This document shows, in pieces, positions 1 through 11,140 of a stretch of DNA of 64,000 nt (positions within the stretch are counted from its first letter, which is position 1; every line of letters begins with the position of its first letter). The DNA is from Terana coerulea (lineage: Eukaryota; Basidiomycota; Agaricomycetes; Polyporales; Phanerochaetaceae): the NCBI GenBank assembly GCA_024811115.1, contig JAKOGH010000641.1, positions 110,684 through 174,683 on the forward strand, written 5' to 3'. The position numbers and the translations under genes were made by a program. The notes beneath the pieces were generated by a model. That model searched no databases, was not told where the DNA came from, and was given only the letters and a program-made list of their open reading frames with translations.

Positions 1-2345
1 AGCTTAACCACCTAGTCGACAACCTTCCAAGCACACGGCTAGCTTTCAAGTGCGCAGAGATGGTCGTAGATAACGGCGTCGATGTGTACTACCGTGACAT
101 AATCTCATGTGTTCGTGCCCTGTTTGGGGATGCTGAGTTCACTCAAGACCTCGTCTTTGCGCTCGAGCGACACTATGGTGATGAAGACCGGACATTGCAT
201 TTGTATCATGATATGCATACTGGCAAGTGGTGGTGGAGGACTCAGGTAAGCATGCATGTGCTTCTTCCAAGGTCCTTTCTCAATATGCAATTGCAGTCCA
301 AAATCGAAAAGAAAACACCTGGTGCCACGGTCATTCCCATCATTATTTCGTCCGACAAGACTCAAATCACTACGTTTGGTGGAAAATCGGCATATCCAGT
401 ATATCTCACAATCGGCAACATTCCAAAGCACATCTGTCGAAAGCTGTCACGCCATGCTCAGATCCTTCTTGCCTACCTTCCGACTACTTTCGAGCACATC
501 ACCAATAAAGCCGCCCGTCGTCGCATTATATTGAACGTCTACCACGCCGCCCTTCGCCGCATCCTAGAACCATTGAAGAAGGCCGGCGAGACTGGAATTC
601 AGATGGCCAGTGGTGACGGGGCTGTTCGTCGGTGCCATCCTATTCTCGCTGTGCATCCGGGATGACTACCTCAAGAACATTGCAGTTGTGGGATGTAAGC
701 TTGGAGAATGTCCTCGCTGTCGTGTTCAGATGGATGAGCTGGGTATCTATGATAAGGAATATCCATTCGCGAAGCATCAGTCAGGTTCTCGATGCGCTCG
801 AAAAGTTCGATGAGTCTCTTGCGGAATTTATGAAGGCTTGTCGGGATGCTGGTATCAAACCGGTGATACATCCTTACTGGGAAGGCCTGCCATACTGCGA
901 CATATTCCGGGCTATTGCACCTGACATTCTCCATCAGCTCTGTCAAGGTCTCATCAAGCATCTGGTGACTTGGATCAAGACTGCATACAACAAAGACGAG
1001 ATCGACGCTCGTTGTCACCGCCTTCCTCCCAACCACCATGTTCGCCATTTCACGAAGGGTATTAGCCATCTATCGCGCTTCACAGGACATGAACATAACG
1101 ACATCGCACATATTCTTTTGGGCGTCATCATCTATCTTCCCTTTCCAATGGCCGATCTAGTATGCGCCCTGGTAAACACAACCTGAGCCTTGCTCGATTT
1201 CCTCTACTTGGCGCAATATCCAGTTCATTCCACCGATACACTCAACCTTCTCGAGGATGCTCTAGGGCGGTTTCATGAGAACAAGGGCGTCTTCGTGGAT
1301 CTTGGCATCTGTGAGGACTAGAATCTCCGAAGCTGCACTTCGCCTCACATTATCTCCCCCTCATCAAGGACGTTGGCACAGCAGATAACTACAACACGGA
1401 ATATACAGAGCGCCTACATATCGAGCTCGCCAAAGACACCTTCGATGCAACTAACGGCAAGGACGAACTCCGCAGATGACCCTTTGGCTTGAGCGGAGAG
1501 AGAAGATTCTGAGGCACAACCAACACGTTCGCGTGGTGTCTCGCTGGCCGACCTTCTATTCCTAAAGGCCCCTGACATACGAACCTGCCGCCAGCGCTGC
1601 ATATGACCAAGCACCCAACACAGAAGGCAGTCCATTTCGACGACTTGCGGGACAAGTACGGCGCTCGGTTTATTCGAGATGCCCTCGCTCGCTTCGTAAT
1701 CCGCCAATGCGACCCAACTTTGACGCATGCTCAAGCTGAAGAGGAAGCGCTCCATGTCCTCTTTCCTTTCCGGCAAGGTAGCAGTCTATCACCGGGCGAA
1801 GTTCTGGCTCGGCGACGCTGAGCATTATGAGCTTATGGCCGACGAGAACAACACCGTCCACGTCAAGCCCAGCACACATGATAAACAAGGTCACGAAGTT
1901 CCAGGGGCGCTTTGACACTGCAATTGTTAACAACCATAATGGGGAGTATAGTGGGGTTAAAGGTGCGTTTTCTTGCTTTCAATGTGCAGGAGTGTGCTGA
2001 TATGGTTGGTTTTGCATACTAGGTTATCGTATTGCGCAAGTACGTGCGATATTCTCGCTCCCGCCGCAAGCATCATCTCTCTTTCCGGCTGAACCGACAA
2101 CCACTCAAACACCTCGCGTACATCGAGTGGTTTACAGGCTTTGAACGCGCAGCCCGGCCAAATCACAAGCTCTATCGTATCAAACGATCCCTGCAAGACG
2201 GCCATTGACTCGCAACCGTGGTCCCACTCACGCACATCCGTAGAAGTGTGCACTTGTTTCCTAGCTTCGGTTCCTCTGTTCAGCGAGATTGGACCAGCAG
2301 TAATGTACTGGATCTCGCTTGACATTCTACGTTAACTCGTTTTCA
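1..2345 (+). pseudogene. Plavaka (CACTA-like) transposase, decayed
   Basis: Transposase of the Plavaka type, a DNA-transposon family common in mushroom genomes. The first frame (60-665) carries the family's core text, including TPGATVIPIIISSDKTQ, GKSAYPVYLTIGNIPK and the switch to MASGDGAVRRCHPILA. The reading then jumps frame near 600-700, continues as CRDAGIKPVIHPYWEGLPYCDIFRAIAPDILHQL (in parts, 800-1190), and resumes at 1603-1915 and 1990-2330 after an intron-like gap ending about 2021. The tail has the family-typical DWTSSNVLD string near 2290. Several frameshifts make it inactive as written. The 5' end lies outside the window. No terminal inverted repeats were identified. The family call is from remembered motif similarity, strong over the core. 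Confidence 0.82.
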
Positions 2346-2429
2346 GATTGTCACGCATATCACACAATTGTATAATAGGTAGAATAATCCATTGAGCTGT
2401 AGTACCCCAAAAATAGGAACCAAGGAGCT

Positions 2430-4120
2430 ACTAGAGTGTAATAGGTAAGTACGAGTCGAAAAATAGCTCTTCAGTAGCTGACATAGCTCCGAATAGGTCA
2501 TATAGGTAAAATAGTACTAATTTAGGGTTATTTAACTGGGAGGTTTTCCCTGATGGAGAACGGATGTAGAGGGACCAGCCATCATGGCAGCGGCTGACAG
2601 GGCTGCGCTGGACGGCCGGCATACTTAAGGTGTTCTCGAGCATAGCGGTGTGCTCGAGAGCTTCTGTACGTGCACGGATCCTGACATCTTTGAACTCGCG
2701 ATGTGCGTCATCGCTCAACCGGTGGAACTTGGTAACGCCGTTGCGCCATGCGTTTCAAGGACCACCAGTTCAGTACGGAGCCAATATCTCCAGGCGCACA
2801 AAACTTCAGGTCCGCCGGCCAACTGTCGATGACGATGCCGTGCCTCTCGATAATATGACTGTCAAAATCAGTGTAGAACATGCGGGAGATCTTCGTTGGC
2901 TCCGGCGCACGCTCTGTTTTGGTGAGTTAGTTCGATGGCTGTAATGGTGTATATAACAGCACTGTACGAAGAGCGGTGAGAATCTCGGCTGCCAGGTCTC
3001 GTTTCATCCTGGAGCATCTGCGCCTGATATTGGTTACTTACACCTTGAGCGAGAATATCAGCAATGAAATAAATGTAAGAGATGAGAGGCGCAGATGTAC
3101 CATGGATACCAGAAACACAGTATGCTTCAAACTTCAACACCCAGTCATTGACGTTGCGGTTGAGAGACAGCTGGAAGAAGTCCTCGGCAGCGAGAGGAGG
3201 TGGAAAAGACGGAAGGGCGGTTATAGCTGTCGATATCGGTTCGAACGGCAATGATAAGGACCTTGATGCCGGTACGAGCATTAAGCTCTCCAACCTATCG
3301 CGCAAGCATAAGATGGCAAACCAGTGTGGCTGGTTGAATTGAACGCACCTTTTGGTGGATACTTTGAAGCGCTGGCCAGCGGATGTCGTGGAAGGAGTTG
3401 AGGGGGAGGTTCTGCTTGGAGAGTGATTTCATCTCCCGCAGCATCTCCAGGTCCTTGATGCCTTCCTTTGATGCCTCGATCTTCTCATTATTGCTCATTG
3501 CCACTTACTTGGCTTTTAGTTCCTTGGTAAGCTCGTCGACCTTCTTGCGATGTTCGCCCGGCGATAGATCTAATCTCGAAGTGAGTGATATTTGAATTGA
3601 GGATTAAATGAAACTCACCAGCTTGAGTTTCCTTCATGCGCATATGCACAAATGCGTTCCACGTCGAGACCTGACGGGAACCCTTGCATGATGCGCACGC
3701 TTTGCATCAAGAGTTGCTTGAAGTGCTTGACGCTCTACATTGGAAAGAGCTTCGTTGAGCGTCACGGCCTCTTGATGTACAGCAGCATGCGCAGCCTTGA
3801 GCGCATTCCGAAGGGAAGTCCGATGCTCAAGGTGGGCGGCTGCACGCTGTTGCTTCTCAGCAGTGGTGAGAGCGTTCGAATATTTCTGCGCGTCGAAAAT
3901 TGCTTGAGAGACGTCGCTGCTTGGCGACTGCTATGCGCCATACGGTGTATGGTTTCCGCGGCGCCGCCGATGGCATTAACAGCGGGCATGTCGCAGTGCA
4001 CTTGGGAAAAAGCGATGAGACGGGGACTCAACTACCAAAGAGAGGACAAGAAAACAGCCACCAGGATCGTGAGAATATCTCTGCCAGCTTTAACTCTTAC
4101 CATGTGCCCTCTCCTTTCAT
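2430..4120 (-). pseudogene. Decayed multicopy Agaricomycete ORF (unknown function)
   Basis: Minus-strand protein fragments in several frames read as one decayed gene. From 5' to 3': a helical, Ala/Glu-rich stretch (about 3900-3640) containing KYSNALTTAEKQQRAAAHLE, a charged stretch at 3500-3350, ARTGIKVLIIAVRTDIDSYN near 3280-3220, NVNDWVLKFEAYCVSG near 3140, MFYTDFDSHIIERHGIVID near 2880-2830, and LSDDAHREFKDVRIRA near 2715-2670. These recall a repeated mushroom-genome protein family with the phrases 'ALKLEGYCISG' and 'HITEKYGVVIKNWPL', whose function I do not know. At least two frameshifts break it. It could instead be an unusually spliced live gene, but the shifts argue against that. Confidence 0.4.
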
Positions 4121-4429
4121 CCTCTGATTGGCTGGTGACCTTAGGTCTGAGCTCTAATCAATTAATGTACACCAGTTAACGTGTTATCAGCCGTTAATAA
4201 TTAAACTAAGGGCCTTACAAGCTTTTGAATACGTAGCGTGTGCATGTAGTGAATGCACGCCTATCAATCTCCTCCCAATACCACTGAGCTTTTATTGCCG
4301 CAACGTTGTACGTTTGCAGACGCTCGTAAAGGCCTCAAGCGTGGAAGTAGTGGAAATAGCTTCATAGAGGCAAAAGAATTGTCGATATCTGATAACTAAA
4401 TGAGTCAAGGTGCCGGTCAACAATGACAC

Positions 4430-5240
4430 CTAAGGAGGGGACTCCAGTCCCTCAGACTTTCGAGCATCACCGTCATAGATGACAGAAATGGTTTCTCCGC
4501 TGGTGTTGCAAGTATAAGAATATACTGTGATTGGTGACAGTCAACGTGAGAATACGAAGGCAGATATTACGCTGGATGACCGTACCTGCTTGATTCACAG
4601 CCATTGGATGGTCGGATTGCGGCGCTCCCGAGGATGCCGTACGAGCATCTATCAAACTCAACTCGTCAACCCAGGTCCCACCCAGCTGATGTTCAGGAGA
4701 TGAGTTCCCGAGCACTGCCGGGAAACTCCAGGCTGGTTGGATCCCACGTTTTCATCATCGTCGTCGTCTGGAACTGTCACCGGAGATAGGGCGCGATGAT
4801 TACGAGCAACTGCCGCTGAGCCTAAGCGCGCTGCAGAGTTCCCTACACCATGACCGCGGCCGCGACCACGTCCATGTCTATGACCACGACCACGATTGTG
4901 ACCATGCTCATGCCCGGCTGGCATGTGAGACTACCTCCCATTTCCCTTCGCTGCGCTGTATCCGATTGAGCAGACACTGTAGCCGCACTAGCGACTGAAT
5001 CCATCGTTACCTCCTCGAACTGATCCGGTGCGGGAGCTGTGCTTGGACCTTCTGTATGGCCTTGTAACTCGCCACGCTACAATACAGTCCCTTGGATGCT
5101 AAGGAAGCATAGCACCTCAGAGAAACTACTGGTCTTTGGTGTAGCTCGCGTATTGGAAGTTCGTCAAGTGCGGGTACAAGTCGGCACTGGTGTGGCTGTA
5201 ATAAGGGATCTGAGCCAACAAGACGATAAGTATGTGCTTA
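4430..5240 (-). other. Low-complexity region, no clear gene
   Basis: On the minus strand, 4870-4924 encodes a His/Gly/Arg-rich low-complexity run (GHNRGRGHRHGRGRGRGHG) followed by an acidic DDDDDEN patch near 4750. It may be the tail of the neighbouring minus-strand hypothetical gene or of the decayed repeat family to its left. Nothing else in the segment is recognisable. Confidence 0.25.
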
Positions 5241-5657
5241 CTACTTCATGAAAAGTGCAGCCTCTTGCTTGTTTCCCCGCACGAGTGGGTAGAAGCTGAC
5301 ACTCTGGTTGGTGAACAGTTCCCGCACAGCAGAAGATGTCTCAAGTCGCTCCAACACCTTTTCCAGTGGCAGTTTTTCGATTGTACACACCAGTGCGTGC
5401 AGAACTGAGACTGCATCAGCGCCTGCTTGGGACCGGCATACAATGACAAGAGGGAAGATAGGCGTCCTGTATTCGCCAAAGAATGGGTACAAAGCTTGCA
5501 AAGGTCAGATCTGAGATATTGGGGAAGCTTGATACCTAAGCACTTACTTGTCCTGCTTGTAGGTTCCCATTTGCTTGCCTCCAAGAACGATGTAATGAAG
5601 TTGACCCGCAGGGGTCTCAGAACCGGGCTTGGGAATAAACGGAATGAACAGTGGCAT
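5241..5657 (-). CDS. Hypothetical protein, two exons, unrecognised
   Basis: A possible small gene. The ATG at 5657 opens a 37-residue exon (MPLFIPFIPKPGS... QLHYIVLGGKQMGTYKQDK) ending in a good GTAAGT donor near 5546. The second exon, by frame openness, ends at a stop near 5241 and includes YPFFGEYRTPIFPLVIVC and a Leu/Glu-rich helix (EKLPLEKVLERLETSS). The acceptor that joins the two frames is not clear, because the best acceptor near 5516 leads into a different open frame. I do not recognise the protein. The surroundings are transposon-rich, so a mobile-element ORF is likely. Confidence 0.25.
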
Positions 5658-8310
5658 CGTGAGTACGAAGACAATGTATATAAGCACAGAAATTGAACTG
5701 CAGGAGGGAGTTGAGAAAATTGAGGGTTGAAGCCGAGAGCCAGTTGAGATTGGAGTTGAAGTTTGGTTAGAGCATAACGCGCCAGAAAGCTCGTTACCAG
5801 AATCTTGGTTCGTCGTGTCTCAACTTCCCCGTCCTGAGCTGCTTTGCTGCACTCCCTCATTGCCGCTTCGACAATTTCTCTTCACTTCGGCTTCACACGT
5901 TTACTTTCTACTTCCTGGTCATCCTTTATTTTTATTCATATTTAAGCACTTAACATCAACAACGAACCAATGCTGAAGGCGAAACGGTCGGGTGTCTCGC
6001 GGTCGGTTCGCAACATGACGCTAGTCACACCCTCACGGACCTACCCCTCGCCAGCAAAGATGCACCAGGCTACACTACATTTATTTCGAAGGTTCTTGGG
6101 CAGCAGGGTCTTTGAGTGGATAGACAGGCGAAAGCGGACAAGGCAAGGAAAGGCTTTCAAATAAGTAGTGCACTTGATTCATCTCAGCGCATATCTCAGC
6201 AACTCAACTCTTGCAGACTTCAGCAACGAGGTTCGGCATGTTTTCAATGATATACAAGCAGAAAGTGCTGCACCAGATTGCAACGAGAGTTTTGTTCAGC
6301 CTTTGAATGAAGGCCGTCAAGATTTTGGTGACTTTGGTAGTACAGTTGATGAAGAAGAGGTGGCGATGCAGAACGAGGTCAGCCAGCTACCTAAGCATCT
6401 ACGAGATGACACAGTCTTTCGCTACGCACTACGTGATATCACTCACAACCGGTATGTATGCCTTGATTCGCAATTACATCCTGCCTGACTTTTAGCTGTG
6501 CCGCAGGTACCGAGGACGTCGCTACAAGCGGCCCAATAACTGGAAGCAACGCCGCTTGGAAGAGGTGCGGCATTGGGACGCTCTCCTGGGACGTCTCGCC
6601 GATGCATATATTCAATGGAAGTATCCGTTGACGCTGACCCCTCCAACATCTACCCTCCAATGCCTATCTCCCCAATGCCCACCTCTCCAACGCTTTCCTC
6701 TCCGCACTCACCGCCTATTGAACCGGCAGCCATTCCACTTTTGAGGACTATAATGTCTTGGCGGTCCCTAGCCCTAGCTCTGATGCTTCTACAGATGACG
6801 ATCAACATGTGTCGTCCACATCACATGCATTGGACGCAATATCTCCGTCATCCGAGTTCACAAACAAACCTTCAGCCACCCAAAGCATGCCAACCTGCGA
6901 GTGTTATACAGTCCAAGTTTACGACATATTTACGCTAGAGACTCAAGCAACAGTGCAGAGGCCTGCCGATAGCATCTCTCCAGCTGTTGATCTGGTCGCG
7001 AACAGGTACCTCCCAAGACCCCGCTGCGACCCACTGTTGCCATCTCACTTCGCACGTTGGAACTTTTTCACAGGCTTCATCTGCGAAAGGCCTCGTTTAG
7101 CATTGAGGCGTTCACGAAGGTGATATGCAACTATTACGCGGTATGTCTTTGCACATCACTTCTATACCTCCCACCTACAACCCGCGACGGTAGATTCCTT
7201 TCTGACGTTACATGCGCTCCATCCTCACCGATGCATACGAGATCTTTGTGCACATCACACGACTAGTGAAGTCTCGTATCATGGCAGTACTCGGCCGCAA
7301 CACACCAAACTGGAGGGTGCAGAACGCCTGCAGTGCATGCTGCTATGTGGTAAGCCTTTGATTATTTGAACTTGGGTCGCGCGTACTTGTTCTAACCAAG
7401 AATGTTCAAGCTTGAGGATGAGCCGCCGCTCAAATTCTCACGAATAGTGGTTGTCGACGGCAACAACAGCCTTAAGCGCATGGCGCCTGTCGACAGTCAT
7501 GTTACTGCGGACACGCGTACATTTACTGAGACCGACTACTTCCTACCGGGCGAATACGTCAACCAATTTGCTGGCGAGGTTCGAGCCGCAAAGGGCCACA
7601 GTTGCCTAGCTTGGTGACTGACGACAACGGCGACAATACATGGAGCGACGATGAGGAAGATGGCGAGGTGATCCAACCAATGGTGCAGGTAACGGCAACC
7701 CCGATACCCAAGAATGCACGGACAACTTCAAGGCAGCGGCGGCCGACGAAGAAGCGTTCATGGGCGATTTACAACGAAACTGGGATCTTTGCTTGTGCAT
7801 GTCGGCACGGCTTTATTCTGTGGCTGATAGACATGGTACGCGGTGAGAGCTGTAAGCATTTTGTGTATGCGCTGCATTCCTTCATTGCCAACTCATGCTC
7901 CAACTATTTAGTGCAAAGTATCCCCTAGCTATCGTTGCCAAGCTTCTCGAGACGCAGGACCCACACATTCTTCTCGCCTACGACATTGGCTGCACCTTCG
8001 AGACCACAATCAAGAACAGTTCCCTTGGTCGCTGACTTCAAGCGGCCGGCGCCCGCTGCTACGTGAACGTGTTTCACGGCTACACCCACAATTTCAAGTG
8101 TCAAAGCAAGAACCACCCCAACATCATTGAGGGATGTGGCATTGAGGACCTCGAGACTCTCGAGCGTGTCTTCTCCGGTTCCAACGCTCTGGCGTCCATT
8201 ATTCAGTATGCGTTGGCGTATCGCCGGCGTCTCTTTATCGACCTTTACTTTGAGCAATGGGACGACGACAAGTACGCAAACCTCGGTACATTCATCTACC
8301 ACAACTACCT

Positions 8311-8315
8311 CCAGG
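8311..8315. repeat. Target-site duplication CCAGG, left copy
   Basis: Five-base direct repeat flanking the LTR-like insert; the partner is at 8871-8875. Removing the insert and one copy restores an uninterrupted KDZ frame (NYLQ-ALKII). Confidence 0.6.
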
Positions 8316-8870
8316 TGTTACAAATTTCCCTCAGCGCTAGTCTACAGCGCTTAGAGTGTAACATCAAGTCACGGGACACGTTACCCAGTCGTCACAACAG
8401 CATTACAAGATGCTGATCAGTTGGCCATGCGGCATGGTTATCAGGATATGCCTCATACGGACATAGGATCATGGACTCAGTTCTGGATTCGTTCTGGACT
8501 ATGACCTCACTATGAGGTCACTATGACATCGTGTACTGGTAGTATACAGTAGCTAGATTAGAACATCTAGGTAGTGTTGATGTTAGCATAATAGCTAGGT
8601 CAGATCTGATAAGGGAGTTAGAGCAGTGGTATGCTCTGGAGCCTTAGTCAGACATCACCTGACTGTATCAGTCAGCATATGGTATTGGAGGTCTTAGATA
8701 GTGTCTGGGGTCCCTCTACACATGTATATAAGGAGGCTGGTCTGTGGGCTAAACCTCAGACTCAACAACATCGTTGATTCATATCCACTCTACTAGCTCT
8801 ACTTAAGCCCCTCTGCTTTCCCCACCTATTTCAAGTCATCCCAGCAGGTGAGTATTGTAGTTTTGTGATA
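8316..8870 (+). mobile_element. Solo-LTR-like insert with 5-bp target duplication
   Basis: 555 bp split the KDZ reading frame between ...NYLQ and ALKII... The sequence CCAGG occurs directly before it (8311-8315) and directly after it (8871-8875), as expected of a 5-bp target-site duplication. The insert starts TGTTACA and ends TGTGATA, close to the TG...CA ends of LTRs. It has a core-promoter-like TATATAAGG at 8726-8734 followed by an untranslated-looking leader. No internal retrotransposon domain is present, so it is best read as a solo LTR. Its borders also fit GT...AG splice sites, so a long intron is the alternative. Confidence 0.6.
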
Positions 8871-10305
8871 CCAGGCTCTGAAAATCATTACGGTTGACTC
8901 GGTTCGATTGGCCGCCACAGCAGCATCACAGAAGATTGCCGACGAGGAGTGGGACGTGTTCGACGAGGAAGAGCGCAAGTTCTTTGCCAAGCTTGGTAAA
9001 GGACCGCTGTGGGATCCCCATGCGGTGGCTTACGTTGAGCTATTGCAAGAGCTTCGTGAGCTACATGCCGTGTGTTCTCAGGTGTCAAGCCGGTTTCTTG
9101 CCGCCATGCCTTCGAACTGGATCTTCACTCTCCCTCAGGCCGGGCGCTACTACGTCCAACTACGATGCGCAGGTCTCAGCAACACAAGGCTTGAGACGCC
9201 AACGCCGCCATGCCCGTGAACGTTACGACCGCATCGCTCTTTAAAGTCCAAGAGCTTGAGGTGAAGATGGGTATCTCGGAATCTGACCGATGGTCGCTGG
9301 ATCATCCTCATTACCAGGCAACAGTGAAGTACATGAATGAGCATAAGTATCGCAAGGCACTGGACTAGCTGCAAAAGCTCGTAATCCAACGCTTGTTCGA
9401 GCTGCATAAGCTTAACCTCAGCCAGACTGGTGAGTCCTTGATGTGTACACTTACATCGCATGGCTGATTGTATAAATAGGTTATCAGATGCGGACGCACA
9501 TTTCCAAATCCCTGCAGAAGCGTTGTCAAGCGATTCGACGGCCGTGAAGTCGTACAATGCCCGCCGCCCCTTGACCCTCCCCGTGACACGCTTGCATGGG
9601 AGGAGGTATCCCACTACGGTTTTCTTGAGCAGTTCACCCTCTTGCAAGACACCCGAACGGCGTCGCAGTGAGCGTTGGACGCACCCTGCTGTCCGTGAAG
9701 CCACTGCTGCGGCGCCCGAATCAAGCGTGCGAAGCGAGAGATCAGCCGCTGCAATGTCGAGATTCAACGGCTTCACACGTCTATCGTGGATGAAGAACAA
9801 GTCTTCAGGGCCACTCTTGTTCATCTGCGCAGCACCAATGATCCCTGTACGGCCGTGTCAACCACCAACTTCTGACGGATTGAGCAGACCTATAGCTTGC
9901 CGGAATTCAGTGGTATCAAGGGTCCAGGCATTCGGAAAGGTGCCGTCGTGACGTCGCTTGCAGGCATTGAAGAATTTTCACTTCTGGCTCTTGACGACGG
10001 CCTGGCCGTGCGCGACGGGCCCATTGACACAACAATGGTTGACAACTTGGCTGTCCTGCTATCACGCCACTGGCAGTCCTGCAACTGCCTATGCACAGGA
10101 CTGCAGACACTGGTGGAGCTGTGGAATACAAGGAAGCTGTGGATGGAATAGATGATGATGAAGGGAGTGAGGATGACGAGGGAGATGGCCTTGAGGATGA
10201 TGATCTGCAGGAGGATATTGGAGGTTTGATTCAGTACTGGGACCGTGTTCTCCCTTGATGAAATGTGATACATTCAAATCTACTCAAAATTGGCTTTAGA
10301 ACCCC

Positions 10306-11140
10306 TTTTACGCGCCACCAAACGGCGGAGAAACAAGTGAGAATGTCGAGCTCGTCGTTAGCGGCAGCGAGCAGATAGCCCCGAGGCTGCGTGAGAGCGC
10401 CCTGGGACGCCACAAAGGAGCACGAGAGCGCCCAGGACAGTCGGGCCAGTGGGCCGCGCTTGTGCCTTGGGGTTGTCCGAGAGGATCTGATCTGATCTGG
10501 GCTCAGTGGTCGCGACAAGGGCAACGTCAGCCATGACTTCCAGGGGTGGATGTATAGTCTATTACAATCTACTGTACAGTAGCTCTACACTGTACTTTAC
10601 CCACCGCCGAACGATGAAGAAAGAAGGGCGGGACAGGGAGTGTCGAGCTCGTCGTCGAGGACAACGAGCGGGCGGGGCCGAGGCGGCGGAGGGGCGTCCA
10701 GGGCAGTGATGCCGCGAGGGAAGGCGGGAGCGCCCATGGGAGCTGGGCCAGAGGGCCGCGCGTGGTTCTCGGAGTTGTCCGAGGAGATCTTGATCTGATC
10801 TGAGCGCGACGAGCGCGACAAGGCCGACGTCGGCCACAGCACTCGCAGAAGCCAGCGTATAGTGTATTGTAACGTACTGTACAGTGGCTCTGCAATGTAC
10901 TTTACTCGACGTCGAACGGTGGAGAACCAAGGGAGGGACAGGGAGGGTCACGCTCGTCGTCGGGGACAGCGAGCGGGCGGGGCCGAGGCGGCGGAGGGGC
11001 GTCCAGGAGCAGTGATGCCGGGAGGGAAGGCGGGAGCGCCCGCGGGAGGCGGGCCAGAAGGCCGCGCGTGGTCCTCGGAGTTGTCCGAGGAGATCTTGAT
11101 CTGATGTGGGCCTGATGGGCCCCGACAAGGCCGACGGCGG
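10306..11140. repeat. Three GC-rich tandem repeats of about 0.3 kb
   Basis: Three direct copies start near 10306, 10596 and 10901 (spacing 290 and 305 bp). Each begins around TTTAC(C/G/T)C..GAACG, contains GTCGAGCTCGTCGT or a close variant, a CGGGGCCGAGGCGGCGG block in copies 2-3, TTGTCCGAGGAGATC(TT)GATCTGAT, and GTACTGTACAGT in the AT-richer spacers. Copy 1 is the most diverged. The repeat lies directly after the KDZ stop codon. Long open frames on both strands (for example 10562-11128 minus) are a by-product of GC-rich repetition and are not annotated as genes. Confidence 0.8.

Larger units (their letters stand above)
5970..10258 (+). pseudogene. KDZ transposase with CxC1-like region, interrupted
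   Basis: Kyakuja-Dileera-Zisupton (KDZ) transposase, a large DNA-transposon enzyme of fungi. Exons run from 5970. RRYKRPNNWKQRRLEEVRHW (near 6510-6570) matches the cysteine-cluster-associated leader. Next come RIVVVDGNNSLKRMAPVDSH (7440-7500), the RNase H-like core GIFACACRHGF and LLAYDIGCTFETTIKNSS, then VNVFHGYTHNFKCQ, IIEGCGIEDLETLERVFSG and YALAYRRRLFIDLYFEQWDDD (8060-8270). After an insert (8316-8870) the protein resumes as ALKIITVDSVRLAATAASQK and ends with an acidic tail, LQEDIGGLIQYWDRVLP, stop 10256-10258. Stops and shifts at about 9368 and 9540-9900 make it non-functional as read. Confidence 0.85.

Noticed and set aside
10562..11128. 188-codon minus-strand open frame
   Set aside because: It lies wholly in the GC-rich tandem repeat; its own sequence repeats with the DNA unit and has no domain. 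Treated as a repeat by-product.
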